Shown here piece by piece: positions 1 through 5,839 of a stretch of 5,839 nucleotides of DNA. Position 1 is the stretch's first letter; each line of letters opens with the position of its first letter. Source of the DNA: an uncultured Pseudomonadota bacterium (GTDB taxonomy: Bacteria > SAR324 > NAC60-12). The stretch covers positions 1 to 5,839 of the forward strand of contig CAJXNF010000204.1 in the NCBI GenBank assembly GCA_913056375.1, written 5' to 3'. A program made the translations under genes and the position numbers. The notes under the pieces are model-generated. The model was not told where the DNA came from. It saw only the letters and a list, made by a program, of their open reading frames with translations, and made no database searches.

Positions 1-1108
1 CTTCAAAGGCTAGACCTGCTACAAACATGATCTCTACATCAATGGGACCGCTACCAGCATACTTGCTCATACCGACATGCTCCTTGGCCTTTGCCAGATC
101 ATAGGTCGGTAGCTCAAGGTCATCAAGATATGCCTCCGCAAAAACTGGGGGTAGAGGCCCTGCCAGAGGCTCCCCCGGCAGGAGAGCAGCCCGAATGGTG
201 TTGTAATCTGTTGCGTAAGCGATCGCTTTTCGAATGTGAACGTCGTCTGTTGGGGCAACTTGATGATTTAGCTTCAGGTAGAAATTGCTTGCTGTTGCGT
301 AGGACTCAATCCGGTAGTTATCCATCTTGCCAATGGATTCATAGGTCTCCTGTGCCTGAGCATCTGAGGACATTGAGAGTTCACCAGAAGCAGCCAAGGC
401 CTTGACGGTGGCCTCCTCATTGGTTACGACAAATCTCACCTTGTCAATTGCATCACTGCCCCAGCCTAGGTGATAGCCTTTATAGCGCTCCATTGTCATG
501 GTCGCACCACGCTCCCAATTAGTCATCTTGAACGCGCCTGCTCCGATGGTGTTGTTGGCAATAAAATCCTGTGCCCATGGATCACTGCTGGTCTTATTGG
601 CGTCAGCAACATCGCTGTTTACTACGAAGAGAATAGGAGTGTTTGTCAAAAATGGGGTGTAGACCTTCTTCAACTTAAATTCTACCTGATCGTTTCCGAC
701 CGCAGATATAGAGTTCTCATCTAGAACCCCTTCGAATAGGTATGATGGCCCTTCGTTAATCGCTAACAATCTCTTGACAGAGTAGACAACATCCTTAGCT
801 TCCACAGGAGATCCATCCTGAAAGGTGGCGCCTGATTGCAGCTTGAAGGTATAAGTCAATGTATCAGCAGAGACATTCCAGCTTTCGGCGAGAAGTGGCT
901 GGATTGTTCCGTTTGAGTCTAGAGTCGTTAGTGCCTCGTACATATTGACTGCGGCCATGTACTCTGTGTAGTCATTCACCTTGGCAGGATCTACCGTTCC
1001 AAAAATTTGCACTACGTTAACGGTAGCCATTTTCTGGGCGAAGGCTGGAGCCACTACAAAAGCTTGAATGACAAGCATAGCTCCAAGGAAGAACTTAACT
1101 ATTTTCAT
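1..1108 (-). CDS. ABC transporter substrate-binding protein, family 5 (peptide/nickel type), C-terminus cut by window edge
   Basis: This is the periplasmic binding component of a dipeptide/oligopeptide-type ABC importer. The frame is open from the ATG at 1108 to the window edge, giving 369 codons. The family is usually about 500-540 residues, so roughly 130-170 C-terminal residues are missing. Residues 1-24 form a Sec signal peptide: Lys at 2 and 5, a hydrophobic core, and an AFA cleavage motif (22-24) before Gln25. Family hallmarks follow: LAESW at 73-77, TYTFKLQSGATFQDGSPV at 85-102, then AKDVVYSVKRL to 114, and DVHIRKAIAYATD at 289-301. Only a weak GAG (1118-1116) stands 7 nt before the ATG, but the signal peptide fixes the start well. 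The gene begins 33 bp after the second DUF917 gene and is probably in the same operon. The cognate permeases are expected beyond position 1. The family is certain; the ligand is not. The neighbours suggest a small hydantoin-like or modified amino-acid compound rather than general peptides. Confidence 0.93.
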   Translation of the reverse strand, partial: MKIVKFFLGAMLVIQAFVVAPAFAQKMATVNVVQIFGTVDPAKVNDYTEYMAAVNMYEALTTLDSNGTIQPLLAESWNVSADTLTYTFKLQSGATFQDGSPVEAKDVVYSVKRLLAINEGPSYLFEGVLDENSISAVGNDQVEFKLKKVYTPFLTNTPILFVVNSDVADANKTSSDPWAQDFIANNTIGAGAFKMTNWERGATMTMERYKGYHLGWGSDAIDKVRFVVTNEEATVKALAASGELSMSSDAQAQETYESIGKMDNYRIESYATASNFYLKLNHQVAPTDDVHIRKAIAYATDYNTIRAALLPGEPLAGPLPPVFAEAYLDDLELPTYDLAKAKEHVGMSKYAGSGPIDVEIMFVAGLAFE

Positions 1109-1141
1109 GTTTCTACTCGCATTGGGGTTGAATATGGCCAA

Positions 1142-2239
1142 TCAAGAGGCAAGCTCTTCAATGGGCCGATACTCTTTGTCGTAGCCAAAATAACCAGGGC
1201 CAACTAACTCCAGCCCATGCTTACTCCGCCATTGAGGATTACAGGGTAGTCCAAAGACTATGATCCTGAATCCATAACGCATCTGCTCGGTGGTGATGGG
1301 TTGCCCCGTCTCCAGATCAAGCAGACAAATCAAATCCGGGGTCATTGCCCTCGGTTCTCCCCCTGGCGTTTCTGCCAGAAGAAACTCATTCTGAAAATGA
1401 AGTCGTAACTCGTGGCCCTGATCTTTTCCGAGCCCCTCAATGGAACACTTACCGCGAGCAAAACCTCCTTCGGTTCGTCTCTCCACATCCTTTACACGGC
1501 CCTCAAAGATTCGTATTCCATTTAGTTCTCTTGAGAGCTTATCTGCAGGATTTCGATTTGCCGACTGCTCTTCGTGAATGATTCGACCAATCGCGTTAAT
1601 CAAGGACATGGAGCCCTTCAGAATTGACTTTTTGGCTTGCGCACCACTCATTGGATAAAGCGCAATCAACCCGGCTCCACCCATCTCTACAGTAATCACC
1701 CTAGCAAATTTCTCTGTGGAGAGATTATCGACAGTATTTAATACCAGTGAATTGCCTTTTTCGTCAGCCATCACCATTGGGCAGGCAGCGATATGATGCA
1801 TTGTCATCGACACCATCTGTAGTTCTGGGAAAGCCCGCCCCATCCCGTCACCATCAATGATGGGCAACCCTGCACTTGCGGCCACAGCAATGGGGATAGT
1901 CGAATTCAGACCGCCTGCTTCAATACAGAAGACAGCGTCAGCCTTTCTACCCAAGTAGTTCTGCAGGCTCTCTAATGCCGACAATGCTTCTCCTCCTTGG
2001 GGCAGTTTTTCAAGCATCACAGTTGGCGCACCCATCATCGCAACTGGGACAACCAGCGCGTCATCAGGCAAAGTCTCAACATCGATTACCTTTACTGGTC
2101 CGTTTGCAGCAATGGCCTGACGAGCCATCAACTTGCCAATGTAAGGATCTCCTCCACCTCCAGTACCGAGGAAAGCTCCTCCCAGGGCGATATTTTCCAT
2201 ATCTTCAAGGTGAATCATTGTCATTGCGGGAGCAACCAT
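1142..2239 (-). CDS. DUF917 family protein (S-methyl-thiohydantoin desulfurase-like), second of a tandem pair
   Basis: At 365 residues this is a full-length DUF917 protein. The family was long uncharacterised and is now associated with S-methyl-thiohydantoin desulfurase; that link is from memory, and activity here is inference. Visible landmarks are a glycine-rich N-terminal motif LGTGGGGDPYIGKL (24-37), EAGGLNS (107-113), DGDGMGRAFPE (129-139), ADEKG (158-162), EMGGAG (185-190), EGGF (257-260), QNEF (283-286), PDL (301-303), Cys333 and GPGYFGY (347-353). No signal peptide or membrane segment is seen, so it is cytoplasmic. It aligns along its whole length with the upstream gene at roughly 40% identity by eye, so this is an old duplication and not a recent one. 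The start overlaps the upstream stop as TGATG. A strong AAGGAG 7 nt before the ATG favours this start over the internal Met6 or Met8. It probably works with the upstream paralog and HyuA on a hydantoin-like ring. Confidence 0.9.
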   Translation of the reverse strand: MVAPAMTMIHLEDMENIALGGAFLGTGGGGDPYIGKLMARQAIAANGPVKVIDVETLPDDALVVPVAMMGAPTVMLEKLPQGGEALSALESLQNYLGRKADAVFCIEAGGLNSTIPIAVAASAGLPIIDGDGMGRAFPELQMVSMTMHHIAACPMVMADEKGNSLVLNTVDNLSTEKFARVITVEMGGAGLIALYPMSGAQAKKSILKGSMSLINAIGRIIHEEQSANRNPADKLSRELNGIRIFEGRVKDVERRTEGGFARGKCSIEGLGKDQGHELRLHFQNEFLLAETPGGEPRAMTPDLICLLDLETGQPITTEQMRYGFRIIVFGLPCNPQWRSKHGLELVGPGYFGYDKEYRPIEELAS

Positions 2240-3348
2240 CAGCTAACTCCTTGAGTAGTTGGATTGCGAGCTAAGGGTGTGTAAGTGATCTCAGGGTAGC
2301 CAAAAGCGGCAGGCCCAATCACCGCAAGGGCCTCCTTGGATCTGAGTAGATCGTGACAAGGCAGTGCGACGACTGCCACTCGTTGTCCGTACCTGAGCAT
2401 CTCAGTGGTTATCGGTAAGCCTGTATCCGCTTCTAGTACAACGATTAAGTCGGGAACACAAACCTCCACCTCTCCATTTCGGCTAAAGACAAGAAATTCG
2501 TTCTGAAGCCTGATCTCCCCTCGCTGACTCTCATGATCCCCAAAGCCCTCAAGATAAACATGGCCAACCGCGAAGCCACCGCGTAGGTGGCGCTCTAGAT
2601 CAACAATTTTTCCCGTCATGAGCAATTGTCCACTCTCTTTGTCCAAGATAGTGCGGATTGGGTCAGTATTTCTCCGCTGGCTCTCAAGGACGGCTCTCCC
2701 CAATTGAAGTGCTTGAGTAATCGTATTCGGAATTGCAGCTCGTTTGACGAAGGACCCCCGCATCGGTGCAAGCGCAATTGCGCCTGCAGCACCCATTTCA
2801 ACGACAGTTGCTCTGGCCAAACGTTCAAGCCAAACCTCAGTTGGTGTATCTCGAAAAATTACAATGCTTCCTTTCTCATCTGCCATGGCAGCTGGGGTGG
2901 ATTTGTGACCGTAGATCGACCAGGTGCACATCTGCATCTCTGGAAAAGCGCGGCCCATTCCATCACCATCAACCACTGGAATTCCAGCCTGTGCTGCTGT
3001 CAGCATTGGCTCCATCGAATTGGCACCTCCTATTTCTGAGGAGATCAAAGCATCCACTTTCTGGCCTGTCTCTTGTTCAAGCGCTCTCATCGTCCTTAGA
3101 CACTCTTCGCCCTGCTCTATCTTCTCAACTCCCACTACTGGGGCCCCAATTCCCCCGAGAGAGACCACTCGTGCATCATCACTCAGTTCATCCAGAGGAA
3201 TTACTCTGATTCGGCGACCCTTTTTAAGTTCCTCACGACAGCGAAGCTTGCCGATGTAGGGGTTGCCTCCACCGCCTGTACCTAGAATTGCAGCTCCAAT
3301 CTCAATGGCATCGAGATCCTCTAAGGTAACTTCCCTCAGCTTATCCAT
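2239..3348 (-). CDS. DUF917 family protein (S-methyl-thiohydantoin desulfurase-like), first of a tandem pair
   Basis: This 369-residue DUF917 protein shares all landmark motifs with its downstream neighbour: LGTGGGGNPYIGKL (22-35), EIGGANS (105-111), DGDGMGRAFPE (127-137), ADEKG (156-160), EMGAAGA (184-190), RGGFAVG (256-262), QNEF (282-285), PDL (299-301), Cys331 and GPAAFGY (345-351). It is cytoplasmic, with no signal peptide or transmembrane segment. Family members commonly sit beside HyuA-like genes, as here. The best-known activity linked to the family is desulfurization of S-methyl-thiohydantoin; whether this copy does that is not shown by the sequence. The gene overlaps the HyuA-like gene by 8 bp (ATGGATAA), and a GGAG lies 6 nt before the ATG, so translation is probably coupled. 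The two DUF917 copies differ at several motif positions (EIGGANS versus EAGGLNS, RGGFAVG versus EGGFARG). This suggests different roles or a mixed oligomer. Confidence 0.9.
   Translation of the reverse strand: MDKLREVTLEDLDAIEIGAAILGTGGGGNPYIGKLRCREELKKGRRIRVIPLDELSDDARVVSLGGIGAPVVGVEKIEQGEECLRTMRALEQETGQKVDALISSEIGGANSMEPMLTAAQAGIPVVDGDGMGRAFPEMQMCTWSIYGHKSTPAAMADEKGSIVIFRDTPTEVWLERLARATVVEMGAAGAIALAPMRGSFVKRAAIPNTITQALQLGRAVLESQRRNTDPIRTILDKESGQLLMTGKIVDLERHLRGGFAVGHVYLEGFGDHESQRGEIRLQNEFLVFSRNGEVEVCVPDLIVVLEADTGLPITTEMLRYGQRVAVVALPCHDLLRSKEALAVIGPAAFGYPEITYTPLARNPTTQGVS
2247..2252 (-). promoter_or_regulatory. Strong ribosome binding site for the second DUF917 gene
   Basis: AAGGAG lies 7 nt before the ATG at 2239, inside the last codons of the preceding gene. 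It fixes the start choice. Together with the TGATG stop/start overlap it suggests both reinitiation and independent loading of ribosomes. Confidence 0.75.
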
Positions 3349-4891
3349 CTAGCTCTCCAACAACTTTCAGGCGGATACGAGTTGCATTTCCAGGGAGATA
3401 GGCCAGCGGGACGTCTTCCTGGTCAAGCAATTCAATCGTCTCTGGTTTTGCTCCAGCGGCGATGGCTTTTTCGGTTGCCTCCTTTCGTGCATCGGCTAGA
3501 GCTTCTTCCCGAGATAGGTTCGCCAGGCTGAAGATGCGATCGACCTCCCCACTAATCTGACCAATGGCCGCCCCTACCGCATTGGCTACAGCAAAATTTT
3601 CTGGTTTTATCACAGGTAAATCCCCAACCTTTTCTGGGATCAAGATAGATCCTCCTCCAACCGCCAGAACAGGTATTTTTTCAGGCGAAACACGCATCCG
3701 CTCTACCGCATTGATAATCATGGAGTCAATTCTACCCTTGATTTCCCTCAACAACTTCTCCCCGTACTCTCTTGCAGGAGCAGCATCACCAATCTCTGCG
3801 ATGCCCAGTCCCACCGCCACATCGGTCGTCGTGAGTGTTGATCCTCCAAAGAGAAGGCCTTCTTCAAAAATTCGATAGCCTACAGACTGAGGACCAACCC
3901 GAATGATTTCTCCATTTTTGCCTGTCTCCACAATAGTCCCGCCCCCTAGCGCAATCGAAAAAACATCAGGCATCCTGAAATTAGTCCTCACGCCCCCAAC
4001 ATCCACAGTTGTACTTGCTGGCCTGGGGAACCCTTTGATCAAGGCCCCTACATCTGTAGAAGTCCCACCAACATCAATAACGATTGCGTTCTCTTCCCCA
4101 GTCAGATAGGAGGCACCTCGCATCGAGTTTGTTGGGCCACTGGCAAAGGTCAGCACTGGATAGGCTTTGACAAAATCGGTTCCCATCAGGGTTCCATCGT
4201 TTTGAGTAATGAAGTATGGGCAATCAATCCCTACCTTCAGCAGCGCTTTACCAAATGCGTCCACAGTCCTTGAACTAAGACTTCGCAGGGATGCATTCAT
4301 AATGGCAGCGTTCTCACGCTCCAGTATCCCAAGACGACCTATCTCACTTGATAGCGTGAAGTCAGCACCTGCGAGAACTTTTTTCATGATCTCCATTGCC
4401 TTCTTTTCCATCTCATCATTGACTGGGCTGAAAACCGAGCAGATCGCGACTGAGGTAATACCCTCCTTTTGAATAGCCCTAGCAATTTGAGTCAACTCCT
4501 CTTCATCAATCGCTGAAATTTGCCTTCCATCAAATTCATTTCCCCCTTTCGCCATCCAGAATTTTCCACCAACAGCCTCACGGATATCATCAGGCCAGTC
4601 GACCATCGGAGGTAAACATTGTGCTGCTGGTAAGCAAAGCCGGACTGCAGCAGTGCGGGAGAGATGCCGACGCTCGACGACAGCGTTTGTGAAGTGAGTG
4701 GTACCGATCATCACACCGCTCACATCGGATTTGTTGATGCCTGTGTTTTCAAGAGCCTTTACAAGACTCTCGACGACCCCGCTCATCACGTCAGCAGTCG
4801 TGGCCGATTTGACCCCGGTGAGGATTTTCCCCTCCTGCATGATCACAGCGTCTGTATTGGTCCCTCCAACGTCGATTCCTATGCGATACAT
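3341..4891 (-). CDS. Hydantoinase/oxoprolinase family protein, HyuA-like short form
   Basis: This 516-residue protein is of the HyuA/oxoprolinase type, an actin-like ATPase fold. Family members use ATP to open or activate cyclic amides such as hydantoins or 5-oxoproline. Two phosphate-loop-like repeats are clear: DVGGTNTD at 7-14 and DVGGTSTDVG at 273-282. Other family marks are GTTHFTNA (63-70), NDGT (231-234), ASGPTNS (250-256), ALGGGT (314-319), VGGGS (411-415) and ANAVGAA (436-442). It is shorter than classical N-methylhydantoinase A (about 690 residues) and matches the compact form often found next to DUF917 genes. It is cytoplasmic. The start is 14 bp after the ABC ATPase stop, which is a double stop TAA-TGA, with only a weak GAGAG-type ribosome site. 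The end overlaps the first DUF917 gene by 8 bp. No HyuB partner is present in the window. The family is secure; the substrate is unknown. Confidence 0.93.
   Translation of the reverse strand: MYRIGIDVGGTNTDAVIMQEGKILTGVKSATTADVMSGVVESLVKALENTGINKSDVSGVMIGTTHFTNAVVERRHLSRTAAVRLCLPAAQCLPPMVDWPDDIREAVGGKFWMAKGGNEFDGRQISAIDEEELTQIARAIQKEGITSVAICSVFSPVNDEMEKKAMEIMKKVLAGADFTLSSEIGRLGILERENAAIMNASLRSLSSRTVDAFGKALLKVGIDCPYFITQNDGTLMGTDFVKAYPVLTFASGPTNSMRGASYLTGEENAIVIDVGGTSTDVGALIKGFPRPASTTVDVGGVRTNFRMPDVFSIALGGGTIVETGKNGEIIRVGPQSVGYRIFEEGLLFGGSTLTTTDVAVGLGIAEIGDAAPAREYGEKLLREIKGRIDSMIINAVERMRVSPEKIPVLAVGGGSILIPEKVGDLPVIKPENFAVANAVGAAIGQISGEVDRIFSLANLSREEALADARKEATEKAIAAGAKPETIELLDQEDVPLAYLPGNATRIRLKVVGELDG
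3355..3358 (-). promoter_or_regulatory. Ribosome binding site for the first DUF917 gene
   Basis: GGAG (within TTGGAGAG) lies 6 nt before the ATG at 3348 and inside the end of the HyuA-like reading frame. It supports the overlapping start. Confidence 0.65.
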
Positions 4892-4905
4892 GGTCTACTC
4901 TCTCA

Positions 4906-5760
4906 TTAGCTTACAGCTGTGGTTCTGCGCAGGACTCTATCCTTCTCTTCCTTTGTCACGCGCGGTTTGAGTTTTTCTTCTTCAGCATCAATGACTGGTA
5001 TTGAACTTAGCAACGCCCGGGTATAGGAATGCCGAGGATGATTGAAAATTTCCAGTGTTTCGCCTTGTTCACAGATCTGACCACGAAACATTATTGCAAC
5101 TCGGTTACAGAAATTCCTCATCAGACTGAGGTCGTGGGAGATAAAAAGATAAGTTAGCTTAAACTCATCTCTCAACCGATGCAGGAGCTCGATAATGGTT
5201 TTTTGAATCAAGACATCAAGCGCTGAGGTCGGTTCATCGAGGACTAGGATCTTTGGATTTACTGAAAGCGCTCTTGCGATTGCGACTCTTTGCTTTTGGC
5301 CACCAGATAAACCAACTCCCTTCTCTTTCATGTCAAACTCATAGCCTTCAGGTATCTTTGAAATGAAGTCATCTGCAGTTGAAATTTTTGCGACTTCGAT
5401 AACAGCTTCATCAGAGAATTTTGTTCGACCGGCAGTGATATTGTCTTGAATTGAACCTGAAAACAGCCATGCATCTTGCGGCATGACACCTAAATTCTCA
5501 ATCACGTCTGCTGCATCTAATTGTTGTAAATCAATATCGTCGATCAAAATGTTACCGGATGTTGGCTTCAACGACCCAGTAATGATTTTAGCCATAGTTG
5601 ACTTTCCGGAGCCCATTTTGCCGACCAATGCAACATTTTGCCCATGTGGTATCATTATATTCAGGCCGTCAAGTATGGGCTGGGCATCTTCAGAATAGGA
5701 ATAAGAAATATTACGAAATTCAACTTTACCTTTCAATTCTTTATTTCTATTGCCAAACAT
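4906..5760 (-). CDS. Chimeric ABC transporter ATPase: export-type N-terminal half, peptide-importer (DppF/OppF-type) C-terminal half
   Basis: This 284-residue nucleotide-binding protein has every catalytic motif: aromatic A-loop Tyr22, Walker A GKMGSGKST (47-55), Q-loop Gln95, signature LSGGQ (151-155), Walker B ILVLDE (171-176), D-loop SALD (179-182) and switch His209. Residues 1-150 follow type I secretion/exporter ATPases: GKVEFRNISYSY (11-22), MPQDAWLFSGSIQDNI (93-108) and an X-loop-like EKG just before LSGGQ. From about 183 the protein follows dipeptide-importer ATPases: LTYLFISHDLS (202-212), NRVAIM (219-224), then an oligo_HPY-like tail, HPRHSYTRALLSSIPV (241-256). The importer half suits the operon, with a family-5 binding protein downstream; the exporter half does not. 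GC falls from about 50% at the C-terminal end to about 41% over 5341-5700 and about 22% beyond. The ATG at 5760 has no visible ribosome site, and an in-frame TAA lies at 5785-5787, so the true start is doubtful. It may be a natural recombinant or an assembly artefact. Confidence 0.8.
   Translation of the reverse strand: MFGNRNKELKGKVEFRNISYSYSEDAQPILDGLNIMIPHGQNVALVGKMGSGKSTMAKIITGSLKPTSGNILIDDIDLQQLDAADVIENLGVMPQDAWLFSGSIQDNITAGRTKFSDEAVIEVAKISTADDFISKIPEGYEFDMKEKGVGLSGGQKQRVAIARALSVNPKILVLDEPTSALDVLIQKTIIELLHRLRDEFKLTYLFISHDLSLMRNFCNRVAIMFRGQICEQGETLEIFNHPRHSYTRALLSSIPVIDAEEEKLKPRVTKEEKDRVLRRTTAVS
5215..5310 (-). other. Probable junction interval between exporter-like and importer-like ATPase halves
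   Basis: This interval encodes residues 151-182 (signature LSGGQ through Walker B to the D-loop), the only stretch that fits both parent families. Sequence on the 5' side of the gene (5760-5311) is export-type and on the 3' side (5214-4906) is importer-type, so any crossover or misjoin should fall here. The phrase NPKILVLDEPTSALDV already reads like an importer, which favours a join in the earlier part, near LSGGQ-ARAL. The exact point cannot be fixed without the parent sequences. Confidence 0.55.
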
Positions 5761-5839
5761 ATGTTTAAATATAAATATTGGTTTTTAAAATTTGCAAAAA
5801 AAATCTCCGAATTTTGGCAAGTTATGCAAAAAAATTGGT
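5761..5839. other. AT-rich end segment with A-tracts, no gene assigned
   Basis: This stretch is about 22% GC, far below the rest of the window. It holds two copies of TGCA followed by A-runs (A8 at 5796-5803 and A7 at 5828-5834) spaced 32 bp apart. A perfect 12-bp palindrome, AAACATATGTTT (5755-5766), covers the ATPase start codon. In the ATPase frame the sequence is open from the edge to a TAA at 5787-5785, then continues without a stop into the ATG. It does not read as a recognisable exporter membrane domain in any minus-strand frame. It could be an intergenic leader, a decayed or frameshifted gene end, or poor-quality contig-end sequence. Confidence 0.5.

Noticed and set aside
91..724. Plus-strand open frames of 84-104 codons opposite the binding-protein gene
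   Set aside because: They lie antisense to a gene with a clear signal peptide and family motifs, have no recognisable domain, and their composition is explained by the opposite coding strand.
1109..1141. Possible terminator or separate promoter between the second DUF917 gene and the binding-protein gene
   Set aside because: The 33-bp gap has no GC-rich hairpin followed by a T-run and no clear promoter boxes, so co-transcription is simpler.
2616..2828. Minus-strand 70-codon open frame inside the first DUF917 gene
   Set aside because: It is an alternative frame within a well-supported gene, with no ribosome site or recognisable content.
1975..3259. Several plus-strand open frames up to 147 codons opposite the DUF917 genes
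   Set aside because: They overlap one another in different frames and mirror strongly conserved DUF917 codons. There is no protein family resemblance and they are not arranged as genes.
1142..3348. Recent tandem duplication or assembly repeat of the DUF917 gene
   Set aside because: The two proteins are only about 40% identical by eye and differ throughout, so they are old paralogs and not a collapsed or duplicated repeat.
3564..4970. Plus-strand open frames opposite the HyuA-like gene, rich in Pro, Ser and Thr
   Set aside because: The Pro/Ser/Thr richness is what the reverse complement of Gly/Ala/Asp-rich glycine-loop codons gives. These are antisense shadows.
5768..5797. Possible sigma-70-like promoter on the minus strand: TTGCAA (5797-5792), 18-bp spacer, TATATT (5773-5768), which would start transcription near the ATPase ATG
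   Set aside because: At about 22% GC such matches are expected by chance. The -35 match is only 4 of 6, and it would imply a leaderless message on a gene whose own start is doubtful.

Overview
The window is almost wholly coding. Five genes all lie on the minus strand, so they read from high to low coordinates. No RNA gene, CRISPR array, transposase or convincing terminator was seen. Gram-negative features (a Sec-type signal peptide on a peptide-binding protein, type I secretion-like ATPase motifs) and a GC content near 50% over most of the window suggest an environmental, probably proteobacterial, bacterium. The genus cannot be told from this sequence. The left edge cuts a gene, and the right edge lies in a very AT-rich stretch, so the piece may be a short metagenomic contig.

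In transcription order the layout is: (1) AT-rich sequence, 5839-5761. (2) An ABC ATPase gene, 5760-4906. Its first half looks like the nucleotide-binding domain of a type I secretion/export ABC protein, and its second half like a dipeptide/oligopeptide importer ATPase (DppF/OppF type). (3) A HyuA-like hydantoinase/oxoprolinase family protein, 4891-3341. (4) and (5) Two tandem, clearly diverged DUF917-family proteins, 3348-2239 and 2239-1142. DUF917 is now associated with S-methyl-thiohydantoin desulfurase. (6) A secreted family-5 (peptide/nickel type) solute-binding protein, 1108-1, which runs off the left edge.

The genes are tightly packed: gaps of 14 and 33 bp, an 8-bp overlap (ATGGATAA) and a 1-bp overlap (TGATG). 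A single operon with translational coupling is the simplest reading. The likely theme is uptake and ring-opening or desulfurization of a small hydantoin-, thiohydantoin- or oxoproline-like compound. The solute-binding protein and an importer ATPase (with permeases expected beyond position 1) would bring it in, and the HyuA/DUF917 set would process it. No HyuB subunit is present in the window; the DUF917 pair occupies its usual neighbourhood. The substrate itself is an inference.

The most striking object is the ABC ATPase. Its two halves belong to different transporter classes and join within the shared signature-to-D-loop region. This is either a real recombinant gene or an assembly chimera, and read-level evidence would decide.
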